A stretch of DNA of 64,000 nt, taken from Euwallacea fornicatus. Taxonomy: Eukaryota; Arthropoda; Insecta; Coleoptera; Curculionidae. Positions 34,901 to 46,479 of this stretch are shown in pieces. Below the pieces are notes generated by a model. The model saw only the letters and a program-made list of their open reading frames with translations. It was not told the origin of the DNA and searched no databases. Location of the stretch: the NCBI RefSeq assembly GCF_040115645.1, contig NC_089546.1:5942001-6006000 (forward strand), in the 5' to 3' direction. Each line of letters begins with the position of its first letter. Position 1 is the stretch's first letter. The position numbers were made by a program, and so were the translations under genes.

Positions 34901-37785
34901 AAAGCAATTTGTATTCCTTTATGGTTGTTTTTAGATTATTGCTCGATTCCAGTAAAATATTGTAGGCTTCTAAATATACGCGGGGAGATTCGTTAATCCT
35001 ATTATAATATTTCTGACTGCTCACTTGTGGGACGGGATCGGTTAGTGTAGTCGTAGAACAATAGCTCGTGCGTTTCTTGCTCCAAGATTTTGATGTTTTT
35101 GGAGCGCTGTAAATGACACACAACAATTAATCTTAAAGATTAATTAAATTTTCTGTTGATGCTTCTGACTCACTTACCAGCTTTGCACATAACGTAAAAT
35201 TCCTTTCCTACAAAAAACATTAAAAAAACAAAACATTGAACATGTTACAATCAATCGAATGTGAGTGCATGACTCACTTTAAAGGAGGTCGAACTAAGGC
35301 AGTAAGGGCAGCGTGAATAGTAACGGACACAGCTGATAAATGGAAGTAGTCGAACATCACCGGAAGGTGATAATGAAGGCCTTCCACGGGGGAGAAGTTC
35401 AGCTGCAATGTCCTGGAAGAGACCAGCTGCATAGCACTTACGGTCGTATCGCTAAACCATAGGTCCAGCATCAAAGAGAAATCTGCTCGGTCCAATGAAT
35501 CGCGAAGATTGTTACCGTCCACCAACATGTGACATCTGTAATTAAGAATAAAGTATTGCTAATAGAGCTTTTGCAGAAAACGCATCAATATCGAAGAGGA
35601 TGGTGAAAAAGAACCTTTTACCACAATGCAGTCCTCCAAGTTATTTACATATCTTTCGATATTATATCAATATCAACGAGAGTCAAATAGTCTTCCGTTC
35701 CAAATATCCCAATTAATCCGGACTTATTGCGGATGTCACACGGCCCTCGCCTCTCAATAATCCTCCGGAATTTCCGGCAGTATTTCCGAAATCTCGGATC
35801 AACTCTGCTCGTTCGTTTTCTGTTTCATTTATTAAGATCGCACGGATTTAAAACACCAACAAAGCAGTTTTTGGGGAAAACTCAAAGTGAAATAAGAAAT
35901 AATTTTAACCTGAATAACACCACGTCCTTTAAAGGTATTTCCTCATTACGATAGAGTATCTTAAAAGGTTTGCAGGCACCGTAGTTTCCCAAAACTACAG
36001 CTGATCCCAAGCCGGTGGTCACATCCGGTGTGGCTACTTCCACTTCTGCCACCATTTTGGATGCGACGCGCAAGGAGCAACGAATCTGGTAAATGCTGGA
36101 AAGGAAAAATTCAATCAAAGGCATATCACGAGGTAATGACCAGTGGCGAACATACTGCTGTGATCAAAAAATAAGGTGAATGTTTCATTTAACTTCGCGG
36201 GTACTATAAAATCATGAAATTCTTTTTTTCGTAAGTTGGTAGCACCGCTTACGACATTTAAGCAGATTCATGCCAATATATTCGATTGTTGCAGGACAAC
36301 ACTTGTTTTTGTAAACATGCAAAAGTGAATTTTTCGATTTTTACTACGCGTGATTTTGTTGAGCAAAGGATTCCCATTAATTAATAATTAAGTATATAAC
36401 CATCAAAATCTATCGATGAGAGTCACATGAAGGAAATCAAAGGTTTGCTACTCTAAAATTATCGATTGACAATTAGAGAACTTGCTCATGCCACTGACAA
36501 TTCATTTGAATCAACTCTAAATATTTTAAAAGATGTTTTGTGCCCTAAACGCGTAGAACTTCGATTGGTTTTAAACACAGTCAATTTTTTTGAAAAAAAG
36601 CGTCGTGTTCAAATCTGTCAAACAATGATATCTGACTACCAGTACGCAATGAAATGGATCATTAAAGAAGATGAGACTTTGAATTATGCATACGACTCGG
36701 AAACAACCGACCAATCGAGCGAATACCGTGCAAAAGGTAACGTGAACTAACCCGAACCAAGGCCGAAAAAACCGCGTCAAATTTCCTTAAAAATCAAGGC
36801 CATGTTGACGGTTTTTTTCGATTATCATGACGTTGTGCATTATGAATTTCTTCCACCAGACTAAACTGTCAATAAGGTATATTATTTGAGCTTTATGCTT
36901 CGTTTGCGTGAAGCTATTCGCCTCAAGAAGCCAGAATTATGGACAAACAATTCTTGATCTTTGCACTACGACAATGAATCGTAACGCATCGTATCGTTTT
37001 TTCGAATACATTTTGCTAAAAACTCGACGTATATTGTACCAAACCACCGTATATGCCTGATTGAACACCGTTAAACTTTTGGCTGTTCGATAAGCACAAG
37101 ATACCACTCTTGGGTGACCATTTGGACTCGATTGAGGAGCTAAAAGCCCAATCGAAGCATTGAAGACGATCCCGGAAGAAGACTTTTCTGACTGTTTAAA
37201 AATTCGAAAATACGATAGCATGAGTACCATTGTTTTGGACGAGAAGTACTTTCAAGGCAATAAAAATTAGTTGAAAAAATAAATGAAGATTTTCAATTTT
37301 ATAAATAAATTCACCTTATTTTTTTATCACAGCAGTATAACTGGGCCGATTGGTGTCGTACTCGGGGGTCCTCTTACTATTCCTAAAGTCGCCCTTCATT
37401 GTAAGATAGGGTCTTCTGTAACTTAAAACCAGTAGAAACAGTGCAAATGAAGAAAAATGGAAAATTACTAGATATTAATAAGATATATTACGGCTACAAC
37501 TTTACGTGTATCGACTGCTGTAAAATAGTCAGTAGTTAAAAGACCCTCAAACATTGAGGTACAATCATAATGGATTGCATATTGAGTAGACTGATCACTG
37601 ACAGGCATTTTGGGTACCATGGCTGAGATGCCAAGGCCAACATGAATTTGATTTCCTTCGAGGCCCAGTTATCCCCAGATCTGTTACTTGTAATGGTAAG
37701 GAACTTACCCTCTTTGGAACAGGTCCACATTGTAAAATTTGTAAAGCTCGACAGAAAACTCTATGGTTGACTGGAGCTGGCTCAT
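28962..37785 (-). CDS. FAM135: FAM135 family protein with C-terminal serine-hydrolase-like domain
   Basis: Seventeen coding exons: 37785-37709, 36095-35910, 35535-35278, 35207-35178, 35106-34824, 34593-34334, 34278-34121, 33605-33495, 32807-31937, 31594-31362, 31000-30887, 30829-30665, 30613-30440, 30382-30214, 30159-29948, 29620-29461, 29235-28962; 1244 aa with every phase matching. The N-terminal FAM135 domain starts with TIEFSVELYKFYNVDLFQRG and contains SSRTLQLNFSP and MFDYFHLSAVSVT. The long exon 9 encodes a Ser/Lys-rich, probably disordered linker. The C-terminal DUF676-type alpha/beta-hydrolase has LVICVHGLDGNSADLRLVK, the nucleophile elbow GHSLG (Ser about 1055) and the terminal DVHHALPNTANALIGRAAH, which supplies the His. 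Biochemical function is not established; the fold is lipase-like. The intron after 34334 uses GC (AG|GCAAGA), and one exon is only 30 nt. A decayed mariner sits in intron 1. Confidence 0.95.
36155..37335 (+). mobile_element. Decayed mariner element with intact terminal inverted repeats
   Basis: Terminal inverted repeats of about 28 bp (CTGCTGTGATCAAAAAATAA at the left, its near-perfect complement at 37308-37335) flanked by TA duplications at 36153-36154 and 37336-37337: a complete mariner of 1.18 kb. The + strand carries transposase remnants: an HTH part (TIRELAHATDNSFESTL), KRRRVQICQ near 36600, EDETLNYAYDSETTDQSS (first catalytic Asp), then AMLTVFFDYHDVVHYEFLPP and LREAIRLKKPELW. Stops and frameshifts near 36748, 36861 and 36952 inactivate it. 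It lies in FAM135 intron 1, opposite to that gene. Confidence 0.9.
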
Positions 37786-38513
37786 AATATAGAAGAGTGA
37801 TCCAACTACATCCCTGAAAAAGATTAATACTTATATTGTATAACCAGCCAGTAAACTTTCGATAAAAATTAGTTCAAGTTGTGCAACTTAACTATTTTGT
37901 GCGAGACTACATTGGTTTTCCAAAGCATTTTGCATAAAATTTGAAATGCAAATTTGTGAGTTCTAGGTTCTGGAAATAGGTTTTCCAAACCTAATAGAAA
38001 CCACCCGAGCCGTCAAATTGGTCAACTTTGCTCTGAAACTCGATTCGACAAAGGGACCCGTTTCTTAGCAAACAGCTTATGTAATATTAAGAGGGTCGTG
38101 TCCTACTTCCAAGCCATGTAGATGCAGATATTGCGAGACAGAAGAATGAATTTCGACTCGAAACAAGGAATCTATTAAAGCAATAATGATTGCACCTAAT
38201 CGAATTAACTTCCTTATTTTGTCACCGGAACTGCAATCAATACCCCATGTAAATCTAATATTAGCCCCAAAACAAACAGCTAGGTCGAAGTCGGTGCTAT
38301 AATAATAGTCTTTTCATTACGTATTTTACTGAAACTCAGTGGCTTATAAATGACATACAGTGTAAGAGTTTGAACCTATTTTTGTAACATCGAATTGCCC
38401 TTTTCTGGAGGTCTCACATAAAAATAAAACTTCAAGTTTGCATGAACTTCTATTAAATTAAGGAAGACATCCACGTAAACGATGTCTTAAGGGAAATAAG
38501 AAAAATTGGGTTA

Positions 38514-39800
38514 CATACAGGGTGTCATTTAAGTATATGATCAAACTTGAAGGGGTGATTCTGGAAGGCAGTGAAAAAATGACAATAACACGTAGAAATT
38601 CCAAATCGTCTTCAATATAAACAATTTTGTGGATACAAAATATTTTTATTTGCATAGAATCATCAGTTGTTGAATTCAGTTGTTAGACATCTATCACAAC
38701 TAAAATATAAAATAAATGATTCGTTTATCTCAAATGGAATGAATTGAAATTTTAATATTTTTCGGGTATGGAGATCGCTAAAAAACTTAAGAAGAGGTGT
38801 GTTTCATATTTAATGAAAATTACCGAAACCGATTTATTGATAAAAATATGGTTTGTTAGATTAATGAAAAATTTCAACAAACTAGAAGTGCGAAAGCTGC
38901 TCCAAAATGTGAAAGACTTCGAATAGCAACTGGTGGCGATCAAGCATCAAACATTCTTTTACCTGACGGTGAAAACTCCATATAGACTACCATCAAACTT
39001 GTCAACGAATTTGATGTTTCTATAAAATCGGTAAGCGATCTTCTAAAACGAGAAAAATTTCATTCATACAAAATTTCTTTTACTCAAGAGGTGACGTCTG
39101 AACATTTTAATCACAGGATGGCATTTTGTGAAGTAATGCAAAGTAAAGACATTCAAAATGATGCGTTAATTTCTAGAATTTTATTTCCAGATAAAGCAAC
39201 GTTTTGCTTAAATGGATTTATTCATCGACATAATTACTGGTCGCTACTGGTCTACAGACATTTGATACAGATTCTGTATACACAAAATCTGGAAAAACTC
39301 AATCTATGGATAGGTATAATGGGCCACCCGTTCACTGATCCATTTTTCATAGAAGGGAACTTAACGCATCATACTTGCACTTATTTCAAAATGAAATCGT
39401 TCCATCAATCGCCGGAAATTTTCTTAGAGAAAATGGACAGCAAGTAGTCTAAAATATTTGGTTCCAACAAAATGGTGGATCACTACATTACACTAAGACT
39501 GTAAGAAAGTATCTTGATGGGATTTTCCCTTGGTGACGAATCGATAGAATGGCCGCCATGATCTGCAGATCTTATGCTCTTAAACTTTTTTTTTGTGAAG
39601 TCACATAAAATGTGTCGTTTACAAAAATACATCACAAAATTTAGAAGATTTACGTCTTACAATTTAAACAGAATTAGAATTTATAACAGAAGCAACACTG
39701 AATAATAGTATAAGAGACTTCGAGGAACGACTGAGTCATTACCAAATTGTTACTGGAGCCCAAATTGAGCATTTATTGTAGGAATTTAAATTTTGTTTGA
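38514..39800 (+). mobile_element. Decayed Tc1/mariner-type transposon (IS630 superfamily)
   Basis: The left end TACAGGGTGTCATTTAAG at 38517 resembles the TACAGGGTG termini common in insect elements. Remnant frames include an HTH-type part (38900-39060), FHSYKISFTQEVTSEHFNHR and ILFPDKATFCLNGFIHRHNY (39060-39230), then a region matching the family's WAGI..GPFFI block (39295-39365). This is the layout of the large insect family whose transposases read SDEATF..NRHN..Y. Frameshifts show it is dead. The right border was not found. Confidence 0.7.
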
Positions 39801-40536
39801 CGTAATAGCAAGTTGCTTTATTCTGTATATAATAGTTTTATTTTTTATGAAAACTTTAGACTCTATTGTAGTTCTGAGTATATTGTTGTATCCCTTATTG
39901 AATTACCTTTCATTTGATGTATGACAACGGATTCCTTCCAATTTGAAAATGAAGAGTTAGTAAGGGTAACTGGATAGGCGTGGAAAACTTGACCGTCGAA
40001 CAAAATGCATTAAATGTCTTTATTAAAATAAAATTATACATGCTTAAACATTAAAAAAATATATCAAGTTTATAAAACTTATAAAAGTGTTTTAATATTT
40101 TTTACAAGCGCTGTATTTTAAGAATGTTATATCAGATGCTTCTTACACGCACAGCGATACGTGGTTTGGTAGGCATGTATATTGGCACCTGTATACCTGC
40201 GATATCACGAAAGCAAAAACACGCTCTCAAAATCCCCCATTCAGAGGATAAAGTCATTTTTCATTTTTCTGTGATATAAATACCCTTAACGACTCTACGG
40301 CGAAAAAACTCCTTAAACTTGGTTTTTCTAAAGCCGAGCTAAATCAGCATTTCTCCCGGAAATACATGGGCAAACTTAATAAAATCCTTATACATCGTTT
40401 CCACTCAAAAAGTCATCAGTTAAGGCCACTTGAAATGTTTGAAAGAAAAGGGCGGCGAGTTGCTTGCAGTCAGCGCTTTAAATATTAAAAAGGTTGAATT
40501 TCTATAGTTCGCAAGAAAATTAGTAGCTCCTACGTA

Positions 40537-41233
40537 TACAGGATGGTCCCCAAGGGTGTTTCGATATTTAAAGAGCTGATTTTCTCGATTGTTCTAAGGC
40601 GAAAATGTTAGCCAAACGTATGTCCCAAAATGAGACATTTTCGAGATACAGAGTGTTAAATACAAACAGTTACCATCGCGGACCACGATTAAAAAGCAAT
40701 AACAAATCGTAAAAACAACGGAGTACGTACGTATTACTTCTTTTGTTTTATATGTTCAACTTTATCCCTGTAACAATTTTACTATAATTTTCAGCACAGA
40801 TTTTCAACGAGGCATTTTTTTGTTTTTTCCCAAAAAGGACTTATCGTATGAAAACAAAAAAAAAACAAAATGTTTGGTGTATTTTTAATCGATTATTTAA
40901 AACTATGTTTCCAATTTGGAAAATATCAGTAACATACCCTTCATTCCGTTATAATAATTACATGGTAACTCCACGCACGTATATGATTACATTTTTCATA
41001 CATTGCATTTTTCTTTAAATACAAAGGGGACGTATTCTATGAACTACTGTATTGCTATTTCAATAAAATATCTTGCGCCATTTTGAAAATACGAAGAAAA
41101 ATATTTTATTTTTCTTAGTATTTAACACCCTGTATCTCGGAAACTACTCATTTTAGGACATACGTTTATATAATATTTTTGATTTAGTCCAATCGACACA
41201 ATCAATTCTTTAAATATCGGGCCTCCCTATAGA
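40537..41233. repeat. Foldback (MITE-like) element
   Basis: Left arm 40537-40664 and right arm 41117-41233 are imperfect reverse complements. Shared blocks include CGATATTTAAAGA, AAACGTATGTCC, AAAATGAG and CGAGATACAG followed by AGTGTTAAATAC or GGTGTTAAATAC. A 450-bp AT-rich centre has no ORF. The TACAGG-like outer end and lack of coding fit a non-autonomous DNA element. Confidence 0.75.
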
Positions 41234-41879
41234 GAAGTGCAACTTGAAACCTATACGTCTACTTACACGGTTTATAATACGAGAATTAGATAAAGTATTG
41301 GCTTTGCCGAGGGCTTGTTTATAGAGCTTCATCTTAGGATTAGGTTCCTTCAGGAGAGCATTAAAATAAATATCGAAGAAGGATACTATATACGCGCGGT
41401 TGCTTTTCCTTTTTATTGGATTTTGAATAAGGGATGGAAAACAACAACAAGAATGGTTCGATTTTATCGCTCGAAAACAGAAGCAAAAAGTGGTCCAACG
41501 GGTTTATTTTCTAGAAAAACACCCCTGACAATTTAGTATTGTAATAACGACCAAGTGGTGGATTTTTCAACAGATACTTTTGTATTGTGAAGAAAATACT
41601 ACGCATACTATTTAAAGATCTCGATCGTTTAGTTTAGTATGCATTGCACTAAGCACTACAACAATGGTTAACGGAATAGTTTTTTTAGAAACTTTCGAAG
41701 GCATTGTTACAATCACAATATTTGAATAAAAAAATCGTAGAAATAAGCAAAATTTATAAAAACGTAACTGCTATGTATCTCAGCACGAGATATTAAATTT
41801 TTTGTTGCGGGGATTTCTCGGCAATATGTTCACAGAAATAACCGTTATCACAAAAATAGGCTTACGTTTCCTTTTCAAG

Positions 41880-42460
41880 CTATTACCCCCTCGGTTTCCG
41901 CCTCCTACGCATTGTCCTGGGCGACCTGCCCCAATTCAGCAAGCCAAAATGATGATGATTTGAAGCGTTATCGACGAATTCAACGGCAATGCACCAATTA
42001 AAATCAATCAGCCTCCCTAATCATCCGCCGATGCACCCAATTAGCCACCAAAAATAACTTACCAAAAAGTGCTAAAACTCGGCGGGCCAATCAAATCTAT
42101 TCTTAGGCTCGAATTTTTCTCGTGGCCTCGATCCCAAAACAAATTCCCATCGACGCCCGCCCCTTATCGTCGTCCGATCGGCCGATCGTCATTTTTTCAC
42201 CGTCGTCTCTCAGTTCAAGACTCGACTGATTCCCCCCTCGATGACGTTTGTTTTTCGGGGAAACGAAACGGGATTACGGGGAAAATTGGGCCAGGATGTC
42301 GCGTTTTCCTGCGATTGCCGTCGCCGATGTTACTGACTACTAGTAGAGTAGTCGGACCCTGGCCTATTTCTTGCCGATTCTGGCGCTAGGGCGAGGGCGC
42401 AAGTCGGGACGCACGCCAGAGGCGTCTAGATGTGGAGCTATGGAGTCGAGGAACGAAACT
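41880..42460. other. GC-rich block, possible promoter/first exon
   Basis: Clearly richer in C and G than its surroundings, with CpG-containing words (CGTCGTCCGATCGGCCGATC). An open frame of 106 codons (42069-42389) has no recognisable content. See the FAM135 upstream entry for the interpretation. Confidence 0.35.
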
Positions 42461-42524
42461 GCGAGCATGGAAGACGAAAGAACGCTGTAGTAAAATATTT
42501 CTAACAATCGCATATATAGGACGT

Positions 42525-43850
42525 TTCAGAAATGTAGGATCAAACTTTTGCAGATTGTTCAGAGCAACAAGAAAAGACACTTGATTATAAGAATCCGTAC
42601 CCGCAAACGTTTCCCTGAAGCGCTACGGCTTTATGATACTTCAAGACGGTTATGTGTGAAAATGTTTTTGTCGAATTGTAGTAAGTGTAATTTTAATTTA
42701 TTTGTAGACAATAACTGCAGCAATTGTTCAAAATGTCTTTGAACTTTATCGCAGCGGTTTAAATGACACACATCGTTTCTGCAGGTTAAGCAAAATTTTT
42801 GAGAATCGTTTTGGACGACTTCGAATGCTGCAGTGATTCATGAAATTTGGTCTTGCACTGTTTTCACTGATGTTTCATAAACCGGAGACTTTACACGTCC
42901 TCACAGAAAGAAATCGGATGACCTAGGGGGCCACGGAACTGGATCGCCTGTGCCGATCTAACGTTCTCCGAACTGACGATCCAAATACTGACTGAAGAAA
43001 AGCGTGCAACCGCACCATATGTTGCAGCCACATTTGCTATATAACGTTTAACGAGATATTTTGAAGCGGTTCCGGCAGAACACCTTGTAGAAAACATCTA
43101 CAGCTAGATTCCATTAAACGATTGAATAGCAGGTACGACCCAACCAAATGGTTTTCAACAATACCGGTCCACACGTTAACAAATCAAAGTTGCTGATGAG
43201 TTCCAGCGAATATCGTGTGTGGATTTTCTTCGGCCCAAATCTGGTTATTCTTACTGTCAACTTATGTAAAACTGGCTTCATCCGTCCATAAAACAAAAGG
43301 TACAAAATTAAATTGCTCAACAACCTAATGAAGCAGCCACTGACAAAACTGAATTCTTGACTGATAATCGACTCAAGTAAACCCTTGAACTTTTTGTAAA
43401 TGGTATGGATAAATTTATTGTTCACGTAAAACCCACCAAATGGTAACGTGATTTATATCCATACCTCTCGTATCTTGACAACTACTAGTAGCAGGTTCAT
43501 CTGGCATTTGGTAAAGGATCTATTTCTCAAAATGGATCGTTCTTGCTGTTCTTTATACATCAGTATCGTGTATGGTAGATTTTAAGGTGTTAGCCACAAT
43601 AAGTTGTCGATGAACTGCAATAAAGCGTTCTTGATAAAGCAAAGCAGCAACTCCTCGTGTTGCAATTTTTTGTTGCTTCATATGCCAGATGCATATCTAC
43701 CAGTTTTTGATTTGGGCAGTTCTCCATAAATATTGTTTTTTTTATTACGGATGGACATAAGTGTGGGAGGGGGCTCCTTCGATTTGTTAGAAAATTTCGT
43801 AGTTGGGAATTGGCTCACGCATATGTTTTATCATTAAACGAAACAATAAA
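42525..43850 (-). mobile_element. Decayed Tc1/mariner-type transposon, opposite strand
   Basis: Read on the minus strand, 43,320-42,890 gives fragments IWAEENPHT, NVWTGIVENHLVGSY, FLQGVLPEPL and WPPRSSDF in shifting frames: the DDE region of the same insect IS630/Tc1-type family as the element at 38.5 kb, including the conserved PPRSPDF-like motif. The end at about 42,525 (TTTCAGAAATGTAGGATCAA) resembles an element terminus. Multiple stops; inactive. Confidence 0.7.
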
Positions 43851-43943
43851 AATTTTAATCAAATTATAAATTTTTTTTTGGATGTGATGTCCTCTGTGTA
43901 CCCTTCTCGTAAACACCGCTAGATATTTTTGCGGTAATTATCC

Positions 43944-44636
43944 GAACATTTCGAATGACAATTATGACATTCGCGCGTCAGTAATTGGATCGCGAAAGTT
44001 CTTCGTTTGTTTTCAATAAATGAAAAGTGGAAATTAACTTGAAGTTTTAGATTTGAATCAAAAATATAATCTCATTCAAAACAGAAGCAAATAATAAGAA
44101 AGGGTATCATCCAAGTCGATCAAAAGACTATCTACGGAACCAAGAAAGAAGAGGTAAGAAAAAAAGGACACCTGTTCCTAGAGGATCTTCCAAAAAGTAC
44201 TGTTTTGCAAAATATAAGCTCCCCTATTCCCGAAATTTGTGAACTAATAATAAAATTTCCCCTCCTTCAAACGCAATCAAAACTTATCATCGACATTGTC
44301 CCAAAGTAGCAGACCTCTGATAGAGGACCACATTATTTTCATCGACTATTCCCCTCTTTTTACTACAAAAACCACAGATAAAACATGTGAAACTGCAGCG
44401 TTCCACCCCGACGAAGTGAAATGGATTCTACTACCCACTACAGCAAGCAACTATGATTATTCTTCAGAGTCTTCGAGATATAGCATTGGATGGGTGCTCA
44501 ATTTCTTGGATGGTGGAGAAAGTAGGGCTTTTCCACGGCTTCACGGTCTTTACCAAGGTACGTACAGTCAACTTTGGTCCATCATTTTTAATTGTAAATT
44601 AGGATAAGTAAAATTGGACTTTCTTGCGTTTCAAGC
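43944..44636. repeat. Direct repeat, copy 1 of 2
   Basis: About 690 bp, highly similar to 45766-46474. Shared landmarks: TCGAATGACAATTA at the start, AAAGACTATCTACGGA, CCTAGAGGATCTTCCAAAAA, TCAAAACTTATCATCGACAT and ACAGTCAACTTTGGTC near the end. No transposase or polymerase motif. Each copy holds donor-like AGAGGTAAGA and CCAAGGTA words, so duplicated exons of a non-coding RNA are possible; so are solo LTR-like copies. Confidence 0.8.
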
Positions 44637-45404
44637 GTCAACCGTGAGCACCTCCGATTTGAGGAGCCAAAACCATTTGTAAATATTGGCTCTTACGTAG
44701 GCAACTCCAGCGGTTTCTAGCATTTCTTTTTTGTGTAAGTGTAGAGTACATTAAGCACAAGCGCGTTATTAATAACAATCACGAAATCTTGACAATTGGC
44801 GGAGTAGGTTTTGTTCGGGAAAGATGGTGACACGACGGTAAGGTGGACAGTGGTTTTGTCGTCGTCATCATCATTACAAATATCAACGACGATCAGAACG
44901 TAATAAATTGTACACGATCGTTTTTTCGTCAAAACTCCGACTTCTTTTTTCCGATAAATTTGTCTGTATTTTTAAAATAACAATATTTCTCGAGTCCTTA
45001 CCGGTGGTATAAAGTGTTTCGGCCCGGAAGCACCGAAAGTTTATTCGGGCGAGGACAATATTATAATTTACCAAATAGCACTTTTTAAACCGAAACGCGA
45101 AAATTTATTTAAAATGTACGTTTCAAAACGAAAACGTTTTGTCATTAATTACAATTGAAAAGCGTTCATCTCGTGCCAGTCGTCAACGGAGAGAATATAA
45201 TTCTCTTAACTAGGAGAAGATGAGAACGAAAACAAAAACCCATTGCCATTTGAATTTCTAGCGATTTCTCATCATCGGTTATTTTAAGAGTTCATTAAAT
45301 TTTTTTTTGTTGGATCGTTTGTTTCATTTCTAAAACGAACAACGGATACTTTTCCTTTATCTTTTTCCCTTATCGAAGAGTTATTGATTTTTTTTTCGTC
45401 TGTG

Positions 45405-45628
45405 GTGCCATCTATGAACTTCGATTTTTTCTCCAACCAAATTATAGTTTCCTTCCTTATTTCACGCCCGCCATCTACCGTCTAGAGGTAGAATCTTTTA
45501 CAGATTTCTTCTCATCAAAATTACAGTTTTCCTCCTTGTTTTACATGCGCCATCTACCGTCCAGGGGCAGAACCTTTTACAGATTTCTTCCCCGCCCAAT
45601 TACAATTTTCCCCACTTGATTTTTCACC
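45405..45628. repeat. Three imperfect tandem copies of a 65-80-bp unit
   Basis: Units begin GCCATCTA(T/C) at about 45409, 45471 and 45550 and share CTTTTACAGATTTCTTC and an AAATTACAGTTTTCC-like block. The second and third are closest to each other. Confidence 0.7.
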
Positions 45629-45765
45629 TGTATACCTATAGGCGTAGGAGGCGCATTTAAGACGGCCTGCGCCCCTTCAAAATCATCCCCCATCACCCCA
45701 AAAACAGGCATACGGAAGGATTGACTTGGAAAAAAAACCTATGAACTACACCACTAAACATATTA

Positions 45766-46474
45766 GAACATATCGAATGACAATTAAGACATTCCTTGTC
45801 AACAATCGAACCGCGAAAGTTTGTTTTGTGTTTTCATTAACAGAAAAGTGGGAATTAACTTAAAAATTTAAATTTGAAATAGAAATATAATCTCATTTAA
45901 AATTGAGAAGCAATAAATAAGAAAAGGTATCATCCCTGTGGAATGAAAGACTATCTACGGACCCAAGAAAGAAGAGGTAAGAAAAAAAAAAAGAAGCCCG
46001 TTCCTAGAGGATCTTCCAAAAAGTCCTGTTTTGCAAAGTATAGGCTCCTCTATTCCCGAAATATGAGAACTAATAATAAAATTTCCCCTCCTTCAAACGC
46101 AGTCAAAACTTATCATTGACATTGTCCCAAAGTAGCATTCCTTTCGTAGAGGACCACATTATATTCATCGATTTGTGCTCCTGCAATTGGAAATTACCCA
46201 AAACTATTCCTCTGGTTTTAGTACAGAAACCGAAGCGTTCCACCCCGACGAAGCGAAAAGAATTCCACTACCCACCACAGCAAGCAACTATCATCATCCT
46301 TCAGAGTCTTCGAGATATAGCATCTGTTGGGTCTTCAATTTCTGGGATGGTCGAGAAAGTAGGGCTTTTCCACGGCTCCACGGTCTTCACCAAGGTAGGT
46401 ACAGTCAACTTTGGTCTATCATTTTCAATTACAATTTAGAACAAGTAAAATTGGACTTTCTCGCATTTCAAGTG
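45766..46474. repeat. Direct repeat, copy 2 of 2
   Basis: Second copy of the repeat at 43944-44636, diverged by scattered substitutions and small indels. The 1.1 kb between copies holds no coding sequence I can recognise. Confidence 0.8.
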
Positions 46475-46479
46475 TGAAT

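Larger units (their letters stand above)
37786..42450 (-). promoter_or_regulatory. Possible 5' UTR intron and distal promoter of FAM135, filled with repeats
   Basis: A minus-strand acceptor (TTTTTCAG) at 37814-37821 opens the first coding exon, so FAM135 has an upstream non-coding exon. The nearest good minus-strand donor in GC-richer sequence is CTTTTTG|GTAAGTT at about 42062-42056, at the left edge of a GC-rich block (41,880-42,460). I infer that this block holds the first exon and promoter, with a first intron of about 4.2 kb containing the elements listed separately. Confidence 0.3.

Noticed and set aside
42069..42389. 106-codon frame in the GC-rich block
   Set aside because: Stop-poor because GC-rich; no homology recognised, better explained as promoter/5' exon.
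44296..46477. Open frames of about 100 codons in both direct-repeat copies
   Set aside because: The frames differ between the two copies and have no recognisable domain, so coding constraint is unlikely.
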